Part shown: piece by piece, positions 17,129 to 24,363 of the stretch
Position numbering within the stretch: the stretch's first letter is position 1
How the letters are laid out: each line of letters starts with the position of its first letter
NCBI GenBank assembly: GCA_009391835.1
Contig: QWJF01000009.1
Coordinates: 1-56,362 of the forward strand
DNA from: Chloroflexota bacterium
GTDB taxonomy: Bacteria > Chloroflexota > Anaerolineae > Anaerolineales > UBA11579
DNA: 56,362 nt
Direction: 5' to 3'
The notes under the pieces: model-generated
Databases searched by the model: none
Told to the model about the DNA's origin: nothing
What the model saw: only the letters and a program-made list of their open reading frames with translations
Translations under genes and position numbers: made by a program

Positions 17129-18357
17129 CGGTCGGTATCTCCCAGAACAATGTCTATGCTGCCAATGATGGCGACGAGGTCGGCGACAAAATGGCCTTTG
17201 GAAAGCAGGGGCAGCACCTGAAGGTTCACAAAGGAGGGCGTGCGCCAGTAGCAACGATAGGGCTTGGGACCGCCATCACCTTCAAGGAAGACGCCGAGTT
17301 CACCACGGGGGGACTCAACAGGGACGTAGACTGAATCGGCAGGGGCAGGAAAGCCCTCGGTCCAGAGCTTGAAATGGTGGATGACGGCTTCCATGCTGGT
17401 GCCCAGCTCGGAGCGAGGGGGTGGGACGAATTTGCGATTGTTGCTGCGCACGGGGCCATCTTCAAGACGGGCGATGGCCTGGCGAATAATGCGAATGGAT
17501 TCGCGCATCTCGCGTATGCGCACCAAATAGCGGGCGTAGCAATCGCCGCCTTCTTCGGTGATGATATCGAATTCGTAATTCTCGTACCCGGCGTAGGGAT
17601 GGGCACGGCGAATGTCGTAGGCGATGCCCGAGCCGCGCAAGGTGGGGCCGGTGATCGAATAGCCGAGGGCCTGCTCTTCGGTCAAAACACCGATGCCCTT
17701 TGTGCGATCAATGAAAATAGGGTTGTGGGTGAGCAAATCTTCGTATTGGTCGATGCGAGCGGGCAGATCGTCCAGAAATTGCTCAAGGGTGGGGATAAAT
17801 TCTTCGGGGAGGTCGCGCCAGAGGCCGCCGGGGCGAAAATAGGTGGTCATCATGCGCTGGCCGGATGCCATTTCCATCATATCCAGGATGCGCTCGCGCT
17901 CGCGGAAGCAGTAGAGGAAGACGGACATGGCGGCCAAATCGAGGGCAGCAGTGCCGAGCCATACCAAATGGGAGGCGATACGCTGGAGCTCGGTAAACAG
18001 GATGCGAATAGTTTGGGCGCGGGCGGGCACATCCAGATCCACGAGTTTTTCGATGGCGAGGCAATAGACCAGGTTGTTGCCCATCGTGTTGAGGTAGTCG
18101 AGGCGGTCGGTCATCACCTCGGATTTCTCGTAGGTCTTGGCTTCGATATTCTTTTCAATGCCGGTATGGAGGAAGCCGATATCTGGGATGCAATTTACGA
18201 CAGTTTCGCCATCCAACTCGAGCAGCAAGCGCAGCACGCCGTGGGTGCTGGGATGCTGCGGGCCCATATTGAGGAGGACAGTTTCGCCATCCAGGGCACG
18301 CTGGGATACGAGGTGACGAAGGTCGTCGCTGGTGAGTTCTACTTGTTGGAGAGTCAT
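17125..18357 (-). CDS. nuoD: NADH-quinone oxidoreductase subunit D
   Basis: NuoD (49 kDa) forms the quinone cavity together with NuoB. The 410-residue protein shows the quinone-site loop LNMGPQHPSTHGVLRLLLE with its conserved His, the GFLHTGIEKN motif, and the C-terminal SPRGELGVFLEGDGG and LPLLSKGHFVADLVAIIGS segments inherited from NiFe hydrogenase large subunits; the hydrogenase metal-binding cysteines are absent, as expected. Separate nuoC and nuoD genes distinguish this operon from the fused nuoCD of enterobacteria. Confidence 0.96.
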   Translation of the reverse strand: MTLQQVELTSDDLRHLVSQRALDGETVLLNMGPQHPSTHGVLRLLLELDGETVVNCIPDIGFLHTGIEKNIEAKTYEKSEVMTDRLDYLNTMGNNLVYCLAIEKLVDLDVPARAQTIRILFTELQRIASHLVWLGTAALDLAAMSVFLYCFRERERILDMMEMASGQRMMTTYFRPGGLWRDLPEEFIPTLEQFLDDLPARIDQYEDLLTHNPIFIDRTKGIGVLTEEQALGYSITGPTLRGSGIAYDIRRAHPYAGYENYEFDIITEEGGDCYARYLVRIREMRESIRIIRQAIARLEDGPVRSNNRKFVPPPRSELGTSMEAVIHHFKLWTEGFPAPADSVYVPVESPRGELGVFLEGDGGPKPYRCYWRTPSFVNLQVLPLLSKGHFVADLVAIIGSIDIVLGDTDR

Positions 18358-18360
18358 TGC

Positions 18361-18873
18361 TTAATCTTTCGGGCGCGGCTTGCGAAGCTCGATCTCTTCG
18401 AAGTTAAAGGTGAACTGGACTTCCTCGTAGCCGAGCGGGTAGTCCTTGCGGAGGGGATGGCCGACCCAATCTTCAGGCATGAGGATGCGGCGCAAGTCGG
18501 GGTGGTTGTTGATGCGGATGCCGAACATATCCCAGAGTTCACGCTCGTGCCAATTGGCGGCAGGAAATATTTCGGTGATGCTATCTAATGAGGGTTCATC
18601 ACCTTCAAGGGGGACGCGAACCTCAAAGCGGAAACCGTGCTGGAGGGAATGGAATTCGTAAATGATATGGAATCGGGGGCTGCGCTCGGGCCAATAATCC
18701 ACGGCACTGAGGGCGGCCAGGCGCTCCACGCCGTGCTGATCGCGCAGGCTGCGGCTGGCTTCGAGAATGTGAATGGGGGAAAGGAGAAGCTTGGTTTGGC
18801 CGCGGAATTCGCGCGCCTCGGCGGCGAAGTTTTTCTCCAAGTGGGTAACTACCGATTTCAGGTCTACGGCCAT
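18361..18873 (-). CDS. nuoC: NADH-quinone oxidoreductase subunit C
   Basis: NuoC (30 kDa) is a scaffold subunit without cofactors, packed on NuoD. The 170-residue product ends with the family signature [20 protein letters not shown] followed by a [13 protein letters not shown] element. GGAGGAG lies directly upstream with a short three-base gap to the ATG. It lies 19 bases after nuoB and three bases before nuoD. Confidence 0.95.
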   Translation of the reverse strand: MAVDLKSVVTHLEKNFAAEAREFRGQTKLLLSPIHILEASRSLRDQHGVERLAALSAVDYWPERSPRFHIIYEFHSLQHGFRFEVRVPLEGDEPSLDSITEIFPAANWHERELWDMFGIRINNHPDLRRILMPEDWVGHPLRKDYPLGYEEVQFTFNFEEIELRKPRPKD

Positions 18874-18892
18874 AATCTCCTCCGGGATAGGC

Positions 18893-19375
18893 TCAGGCCC
18901 AATCCTTGATGCGCTCGCCTTTGACTTTTTCGTGGAGGGTCATGATGCCGTGGATGAGGGCCTCAGGGCGCGGCGGGCAGCCTGCCACGTAGACATCTAC
19001 GGGGACAATTTCGTCTACACCCTGGACGATGGCGTAGTTGTTGTAGACGCCGCCGCAGGAGGCACAATCGCCCATCGAGACGACCCACTTGGGGGCAGGC
19101 ATCTGATCGTAGAGGCGGCGCAGAATGGGGGCCATCTTGCGGCTGACGCGACCGGCCACAATCATCAGATCGGATTGGCGGGGGCTGGGGCGCATCAACT
19201 CCATGCCGAAGCGGCTCATATCGTAATTGGAGGCCTGAGCGCCCATCATCTCAATGGCGCAGCAGGCCAGGCCAAAGAGCATGGGCCACATGGCGCGCGT
19301 ACGGCCCCAATTGACCATCTGCTCAAGCGTGGTGGTGACCACGCCCATATTGCCCAGCTTTTGCTCTATTCCCAT
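18893..19375 (-). CDS. nuoB: NADH-quinone oxidoreductase subunit B
   Basis: NuoB (PSST) binds cluster N2, the last in the chain before quinone. In the 160-residue protein the tandem cysteines Cys38-Cys39 ([10 protein letters not shown]), a cysteine in [10 protein letters not shown] (104/107) and Cys133 in [11 protein letters not shown] are all present. An arginine-rich quinone-facing loop, [18 protein letters not shown], is also conserved. The start overlaps nuoA by ten bases. Confidence 0.96.
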   Translation of the reverse strand: MGIEQKLGNMGVVTTTLEQMVNWGRTRAMWPMLFGLACCAIEMMGAQASNYDMSRFGMELMRPSPRQSDLMIVAGRVSRKMAPILRRLYDQMPAPKWVVSMGDCASCGGVYNNYAIVQGVDEIVPVDVYVAGCPPRPEALIHGIMTLHEKVKGERIKDWA

Positions 19376-19722
19376 TCGAGGGCTCCCATTTTCCAGGCAT
19401 AGGCAAAGCCGACAAGCAGGACAACGATAAAAATGAGCATTTCGATCAGGCCGAAGATGCCCAACTGGCGGAAAGTAACCGCCCAGGGCAGGAAAAAGAC
19501 CACTTCGATATCAAAAAGAATGAAAAGGACGGCGATTAGGTAAAAGCGAACCGGCATGCGGCGTGTGCCGGGGCCAATGGGCTGCATGCCGGACTCATAA
19601 GGGGCCGACTTGCGAGCCGATGGACGGCGGGGCCCCACCAGATGGCCAAGCGCAACAATCAAAACGGACAGGCCGGTGGAGAGTATGAGCAGGACAGCGA
19701 TGGGCAAATAATCTTGCAGCAT
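19366..19722 (-). CDS. nuoA: NADH-quinone oxidoreductase subunit A
   Basis: NuoA is the first gene of the operon and encodes a three-helix subunit next to NuoH. The 118-residue protein has helices at about 5-25, 62-82 and 88-108. The conserved first-loop block [22 protein letters not shown] lies between helices 1 and 2, and the acidic [16 protein letters not shown] segment lies in helix 2. A good promoter lies 82-87 bases upstream (-35 box), overlapping a Rex-like repeat. Confidence 0.95.
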   Translation of the reverse strand: MLQDYLPIAVLLILSTGLSVLIVALGHLVGPRRPSARKSAPYESGMQPIGPGTRRMPVRFYLIAVLFILFDIEVVFFLPWAVTFRQLGIFGLIEMLIFIVVLLVGFAYAWKMGALEWE

Positions 19723-19756
19723 TGTTACCCGGGCAACTCTTTTTAGGGAGACGAAT

Positions 19757-19774
19757 AATCACAGAGCTGTGATT
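19757..19774 (-). promoter_or_regulatory. Palindrome at the nuo transcription start
   Basis: AATCACAG-AG-CTGTGATT is an inverted repeat with 8-base arms beginning at about +1 of the nuo transcript. Together with a third ATCACAG copy at 19786-19792 it gives three half-sites in alternating orientation across 36 bases. It could be a second operator or a short 5' UTR hairpin. Confidence 0.5.
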
Positions 19775-19775
19775 T

Positions 19776-19791
19776 TGTAAATTTTATCACA
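19776..19791 (-). promoter_or_regulatory. Rex-like operator overlapping the nuo -10 box
   Basis: On the minus strand TGTGAT-AAAA-TTTACA matches the redox-sensor Rex consensus TGTGAA-N4-TTCACA at 10 of 12 defined positions with the exact spacing. It covers the -10 hexamer TAAAAT, the usual position for a Rex repressor site. Rex senses the NADH/NAD ratio, which would suit complex I. No rex gene lies in the window. Confidence 0.5.
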
Positions 19792-19809
19792 GGCTGCTAT
19801 GAGTGTCAA
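19781..19809 (-). promoter_or_regulatory. nuoA: Promoter of the nuo operon
   Basis: On the minus strand a perfect -35 TTGACA (19804-19809) and a -10 TAAAAT (19781-19786) are separated by 17 bases. Transcription should start near 19774, leaving a leader of about 50 bases. The upstream gene on the same strand ends only 24 bases before the -35 box. Confidence 0.8.
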
Positions 19810-19832
19810 TTTTCACAATGTAGGGTAAATGC

Positions 19833-21971
19833 TCAGATGTTTTCGAGTTTCCCGCTGCGTAGGGAGGTCTGGGCGGCGAGGGCGGCGCGTGAAACGCCAA
19901 AAAGATGTTGGTATGGGATAGGCGGCGGAGCGCCTTCGGTTAGGGCACGAATAAAGGCGACCCAGGCAGCCCGGTGGCCCTTATCCTGGCGCTGTTTGAG
20001 GCGCTGGGTGCGGCCGTCGGTGGTGAGGGTGAGGTTGCGGAAATCGTCGAGTTGGGCGACGCGGCCGGCGGTAAAGACCTCGAGCTGCTCTTTGGGGAGA
20101 GCGCGATCGCCATTGGCGAGATAGCTAAGCGAAGCCAGGGAGCCATCCAGGTAGCGTAATTGAAGGAGGAAGGAATCTTCGCCAGCCGCGCCGTCAGCGG
20201 GGAGCGCCTGAGCAAAGGCGGAAATGGGCGGCGCACCGACCAAGAAGCTGAGGAAATCAATGAAATGACAAGCTTCGCCGATAAGCCGCCCCCCACCCTG
20301 CTGCGGATCTCGCAGCCAATGTTCGGGAGGCAGCGTGCCGGCATTGACGCGGTATTGGGCGGTGAGGGGGGCATTGGCGGCGCGGATAAATTCATGGAGC
20401 GGCGCGGCGAGGGGGGCAAAGCGGCGGTTGAAGCCGACTGTAAGCAGCGGCGCGCCTTTGGCAGCGACGGCCTTCTCTATGGAAGCGAGCTCTTTGGCGT
20501 TGAGGGCCAGCGGCTTTTCGCAGTAGACCGCTTTGCCGGCTTTGAAGGCGGCGAGCGCCTGGGCAGCGTGCAAATGATGGCGAGTGAGGATGGCGACGGC
20601 GTTGATGGATTTGTCTTTGAGGATGCGCGCCTCGTCCGAGGTAGCGTAGGCGAAGCCGAAACGGGGGGCGAGATCAGCGGCGGCGCGCCCGCTGGCCGAG
20701 GCGATGCCGACCAGCTCCAGGTTGGGGAGGCCTTTGAGAGCGGGTAACAGGGTGTTGCGGGCGAAATTGCCAGCCCCGAGGACGCCGAGCCGAACGGAGC
20801 CGGGGTGGGCCTGAGGGGCGTGGTAATCCACCGTTTTGGCAGGCTTGGATTTCCCGGGATAGGTGATAAGAACGCCCATAAAGGGCTGATCGCTACGGAT
20901 GAGATCGTAGGCTTTGATGCCCTCTTCTATGGGGAAGCGATGCGAAATAAGGGACTCGACCTCGAGAGCGCCGGTGGCAAGCAGGTCGACAAAGGCGGCC
21001 AGATTGCGCCCCTCTGTCCAGCGGACATAGCCAATCGGGTAGTCAAAGCCAGCTTCTTCATAACTGGAATCGTAGCGGCCGGGGCCGTAAGAGCGGGAGA
21101 CAAGCAGGCGCAGTTCTTTGGCGTAATAGGTGCGGCGGGGGACATGCAGGCCGACTGCGCCCAGTGCAACCACGACGGCGCGCTCGCGGGCGATTTCGCC
21201 AGCCAATTCAACGGGGTCGGATGAATCGGTATCGGCGCAAATGAGGATGGCGTCGAAGCCCTGATGTTGGGTGAAGGCCGCCGCGGCCTTTTCGGCGCCC
21301 TGGCGTTTGGCGGCGTGGATGCCGCGCTGTTTGGCCAGCTTGACACGCTCGGGGTTGAGATCCACGCCGAAGACCTGGCAACCAGCCGCGGCGGCGATGG
21401 AAGCGGCCAACTGGCCGAGCAATCCGAGGCCGATGACGGCGACACGGGCGCCAAGCTGGACTTCGGCGAGACGGAAGCCATGCAAGGCGATAGCGCCGAG
21501 AGTGCTAAATGCGGCTGCCTCGGCTTTCACTATAGTGGCCCTATCCGGCAAGGCTGCGAGCAGGTTGCGGGGGACGAGCACGTATTCGGCATGTACGGCG
21601 TAGCCGCCGCCAGCGCAGGCGACTGCCTGGCCGACGCGGAAGCCGTCCATGCCCGCGCCCAATTCGACGATCACACCAGCGGAGGAATAGCCGAGCGGCA
21701 TGGGTTCATTCAGACGGCCGAGGGCGGCATTGAGAGTAGTGAGCGGCCCTTCACGGCGAGCTTTGTCGAGGGCCTGGCGCAACAAATCGGGGCGCGCGGC
21801 GGCTTTGCCAAGCAGAGATTTGTTGGCAAACTCAACAAGATTGCGCTCGGTGCCTGCGGAAAGCAGGGAAGCCGAGGTGCGGACCAATGCAAAGCCCGCA
21901 GCCGGGGTGGGCACAGGGACATCGGCTAGTTGTGTCTTGCCAGTACGCAGGTTTTGGAGGAGTTGCTTCAT
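19833..21971 (-). CDS. Two-domain oxidoreductase: MDR dehydrogenase fused to Gfo/Idh/MocA
   Basis: The 712-residue protein joins two NAD(P)-binding enzymes. Residues 1-365 are a medium-chain dehydrogenase of the threonine/sorbitol dehydrogenase type with the Rossmann motif VAVIGLGLLGQLAA; the usual Cys-rich structural zinc loop is not apparent. Residues 390-710 are a Gfo/Idh/MocA oxidoreductase with LGVLGAGNFARNTLLPAL and the diagnostic YCEKPLALN motif. Such fusions are typically found in polysaccharide or sugar-modification clusters and may oxidise and reduce a nucleotide sugar in one polypeptide; that role is inference. No partner gene is adjacent: it lies upstream of the nuo promoter on the same strand and is divergent from the aminopeptidase. 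Confidence 0.85.
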   Translation of the reverse strand: MKQLLQNLRTGKTQLADVPVPTPAAGFALVRTSASLLSAGTERNLVEFANKSLLGKAAARPDLLRQALDKARREGPLTTLNAALGRLNEPMPLGYSSAGVIVELGAGMDGFRVGQAVACAGGGYAVHAEYVLVPRNLLAALPDRATIVKAEAAAFSTLGAIALHGFRLAEVQLGARVAVIGLGLLGQLAASIAAAAGCQVFGVDLNPERVKLAKQRGIHAAKRQGAEKAAAAFTQHQGFDAILICADTDSSDPVELAGEIARERAVVVALGAVGLHVPRRTYYAKELRLLVSRSYGPGRYDSSYEEAGFDYPIGYVRWTEGRNLAAFVDLLATGALEVESLISHRFPIEEGIKAYDLIRSDQPFMGVLITYPGKSKPAKTVDYHAPQAHPGSVRLGVLGAGNFARNTLLPALKGLPNLELVGIASASGRAAADLAPRFGFAYATSDEARILKDKSINAVAILTRHHLHAAQALAAFKAGKAVYCEKPLALNAKELASIEKAVAAKGAPLLTVGFNRRFAPLAAPLHEFIRAANAPLTAQYRVNAGTLPPEHWLRDPQQGGGRLIGEACHFIDFLSFLVGAPPISAFAQALPADGAAGEDSFLLQLRYLDGSLASLSYLANGDRALPKEQLEVFTAGRVAQLDDFRNLTLTTDGRTQRLKQRQDKGHRAAWVAFIRALTEGAPPPIPYQHLFGVSRAALAAQTSLRSGKLENI

Positions 21972-22041
21972 AGATATGTCCGAGGGTGGACCTGGCGGAT
22001 TTTACCATTGGGGCTCTATTTAGGCCGTTTTCTCAGGGTGC

Positions 22042-22047
22042 TATAAT
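22042..22047 (+). promoter_or_regulatory. -10 box of the aminopeptidase gene
   Basis: A perfect TATAAT lies 28 bases before the start codon. No good -35 hexamer is visible at 16-18 bases upstream. Confidence 0.45.
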
Positions 22048-22075
22048 GCCTGACCCCGTTGATCAGGAGTTGAGC

Positions 22076-23179
22076 ATGGCAGACCTGCGAGTCCATAATT
22101 TTGCCAAAGTACTGGTGGATTATTCCACGCGCATCCAGCCGGGAGACCGGGTGTTGATCGAAGCGACCACGTTGGGGGAAGAACTGGTGCAGGAGTTATT
22201 CACGCTGATTCTGGAGCGGGGCGGGCATCCCTACGTGGGACTGCAATTGGTGGAGACGAAGGAACTCAAACTGCGGTATGGAAGCGAGGCGCAGGCGCTG
22301 CACACCGACGAGCTGCTGGCCTATGCTTATGAGCATTTTGAGGCACGGATTCGGGTGTGGTCGGAGGCGAACACGAAGGCGACCAGCGGGGCGGATCCCA
22401 AGCTGCAGTCGGCAATGCTGAAGTCGGAATCGCCGATTCTGGAGACCCAAATGCGGCGAGGGGCGGCAGGTGAATTCAAATGGTGTACGACGATGACGCC
22501 CACGCGGGCCTACGCAATGCAGGCGGATATGGGCTTTGAAGCGTATAAGGACTTCTTCTACAAGGCAGTACACGCGCTGGAAAAGGATCCGGTGAAATAT
22601 TGGGAGGCAATCCAGACTCGGCAGCAGAAATATGTGGATGCGCTGGCCGGGCACGATAAGGTGGAACTTCGGGGGCCAAACGTGGAATTGACGCTTTCGA
22701 TCAAAGACCGCATTTTTAAGAACTCATTTGGGAAGCATAATCTGCCGGATGGGGAAGTGTTTACGGGTCCAGTGGAGACTTCTCTGAACGGATGGGTGCG
22801 TTATACCTACCCGGCGATGTATCGGGGAACGGTGGTGGAGGGGGCAGAATTGCGCTTCAAGGATGGCATGGTGGTGGAAGCGAAAGCGGATAAAGAGGAG
22901 GCATTCCTCAAAGCGGTGATTGGCACGGATGAGGGCTCGAGCCGGGTGGGCGAATTTGCCATCGGGCTCAACGACGATATTGATCGCTTCACCGGCTTTA
23001 TTTTGCTGGACGAAAAAATCGGGGGCTCATTTCATATGGCTCTGGGGGCCGGCTACCCCGAAACGGGCAGCGTGAATAAGAGCGCAGTGCACTGGGACAT
23101 GATCTGCGACCTGCGTACGGATTCAGAAATCCTGGTAGACGGAGATGTATTTTACAAAGATGGGAAATTCGTTATCTAG
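22076..23179 (+). CDS. M29-family metalloaminopeptidase
   Basis: The 367-residue product belongs to the thermophilic aminopeptidase T/AmpS (M29) family of cytoplasmic dimetal exopeptidases. The C-terminal domain holds the metal-site motifs in order: a glutamate in GEVFTGPVETSLNG, a glutamate in RVGEFAIGLN, a histidine in GGSFHMALGAGYPETG and the HWD triad in SAVHWDMICDLR. The start at 22076 is chosen for AGGAG six bases upstream; longer in-frame starts add a leader without homology. Its stop overlaps the convergent DUF1003 gene by four bases. Confidence 0.9.
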   Translation: MADLRVHNFAKVLVDYSTRIQPGDRVLIEATTLGEELVQELFTLILERGGHPYVGLQLVETKELKLRYGSEAQALHTDELLAYAYEHFEARIRVWSEANTKATSGADPKLQSAMLKSESPILETQMRRGAAGEFKWCTTMTPTRAYAMQADMGFEAYKDFFYKAVHALEKDPVKYWEAIQTRQQKYVDALAGHDKVELRGPNVELTLSIKDRIFKNSFGKHNLPDGEVFTGPVETSLNGWVRYTYPAMYRGTVVEGAELRFKDGMVVEAKADKEEAFLKAVIGTDEGSSRVGEFAIGLNDDIDRFTGFILLDEKIGGSFHMALGAGYPETGSVNKSAVHWDMICDLRTDSEILVDGDVFYKDGKFVI

Positions 23180-23745
23180 GATTTCGCTTGCTTGGCGTTC
23201 AAAGCACTGGCGATCTGCTCCAGCAATAGCAGCTGCTGCTGCTGAAAAGCAATCAACTCGTCCCATTTCTGCACCTGCAGATGATCCATCTTTTCATGCA
23301 ATGACATAATTTCCAGCTCGGCCTTTAGATTCACCTCATAATCGTGCTGGGCATTCAGGCGATCGCGGGATTCCTGGCGAGTCTGGGACATCAAGATTAC
23401 GGGCGCCTGGATTGAGGCTAACAACGACAACAATAAATTCAGCAGGATGAAGGGAAAAGGATCAAACTCTGTTCCACGCTGGGAGAGGACGAGTGTATTC
23501 AAGATGACCCAAAGCAGAATAAAGGAGAAGAACAGAATAATAAAGCGCCACGACCCTCCAAATGAGGCGATACGATCGGAAAGGCGCTGGCCAAAGGTGG
23601 GCTTTTCCGCCTCGGGATCCAAGGGATTGCGGCTGATGTGTCGACCCTCTTCAAAATATTCCACTATGCGGCGTTCGTTGGGCGAGAGTTTGCTGAGATT
23701 TTCTTTAAAACGGGCCAAGCGCGAAACGTTTGATTTGTCGGACAT
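23176..23745 (-). CDS. DUF1003 family membrane protein
   Basis: The 189-residue protein has the DUF1003 layout. A hydrophilic N-terminus is followed by GQRLSDRIASFGGSWRFII, two transmembrane helices (about 65-83 and 100-118) around an FDPFPFILLNLLLS loop, the SIQAPVILMSQTRQ element and a long charged C-terminal helix (about 125-180) that is probably coiled coil. Function is unknown; relatives appear in cyclic-nucleotide and magnesium-related contexts, but nothing here tests that. AAGGAAGG lies six bases before the ATG and a TAGAAT -10 candidate lies at 23780-23785. Confidence 0.85.
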   Translation of the reverse strand: MSDKSNVSRLARFKENLSKLSPNERRIVEYFEEGRHISRNPLDPEAEKPTFGQRLSDRIASFGGSWRFIILFFSFILLWVILNTLVLSQRGTEFDPFPFILLNLLLSLLASIQAPVILMSQTRQESRDRLNAQHDYEVNLKAELEIMSLHEKMDHLQVQKWDELIAFQQQQLLLLEQIASALNAKQAKS

Positions 23746-23835
23746 GGGAAGCCTTCCTTATCTCGTCTGGAGATGAGGCGATTCTATCCCGCAAAAATAT
23801 CTATTTAGTTGATCGGGTGATTGTTTTTTTGCTAG

Positions 23836-24363
23836 TTATCCGCCCCAAAAGCCGCGGCCCAGCGGACGCATTTCCTCGCCAGTGATGAAGGCGCTTTCAT
23901 CCACTTCCGCCACAATCTCACGGACTTTGTTGACATCGCGCCGGCGCACGCTGGCGTTGAGCAGCGACACGGCGCCATCTTTACCGCGCGCGGGGATCTC
24001 GGTGATGGCGAAGCCTTCCTGGCGGAGGCGCTCGACGAGGGCTGAGCCGCGCTTTGGGCTGACGATGCGCACATTGAGATGGCCGATGGCAAGGCGGGCT
24101 TCCAACCAGATGCCGAGCGTGTTGCCGGTGGCGAAACCAGCGGCGTAGGCAACTATGTTGGTGATGTTGTTAAGGTCGTTGATGACGCTGCTGAGAGTGA
24201 CTACGAAGATGGTGGTCTCGGCAAAACCAAGGATCCAGGCCCAAAGCTTGCTGCCGCGCAGCATGAACATAATGCGTAAAGTGTCCAAGCTCTGGTTAAT
24301 AACGCGGAGGACGAAGATGAAGGCGGCGAGCAACAGGGCTTCACGTGTGAGGATTAGTTCCAT
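23836..24363 (-). CDS. UPF0316/DUF2179 family membrane protein
   Basis: The 175-residue protein has three N-terminal transmembrane helices with the family block VINQSLDTLRIMFMLRG, then a ferredoxin-like DUF2179 domain (about 100-170) with RRDVNKVREIVAEVDESAFIT. DUF2179 domains occur at the C-terminus of many small membrane proteins and are thought to bind a ligand; the function of this family is unknown. Its ATG directly abuts the glgP stop codon (TAAATG), so it is translated in coupling with glgP. Confidence 0.85.
   Translation of the reverse strand: MELILTREALLLAAFIFVLRVINQSLDTLRIMFMLRGSKLWAWILGFAETTIFVVTLSSVINDLNNITNIVAYAAGFATGNTLGIWLEARLAIGHLNVRIVSPKRGSALVERLRQEGFAITEIPARGKDGAVSLLNASVRRRDVNKVREIVAEVDESAFITGEEMRPLGRGFWGG

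Noticed and set aside
16630-17254. Longer versions of nuoE (start 17254) and nuoF (start 16707).
   Set aside because: The added residues are encoded out of frame inside the preceding nuo genes, are Arg/His- or Ser/Pro-rich and have no homology; GTG starts at 17128 and 16629 give the expected lengths and overlaps.
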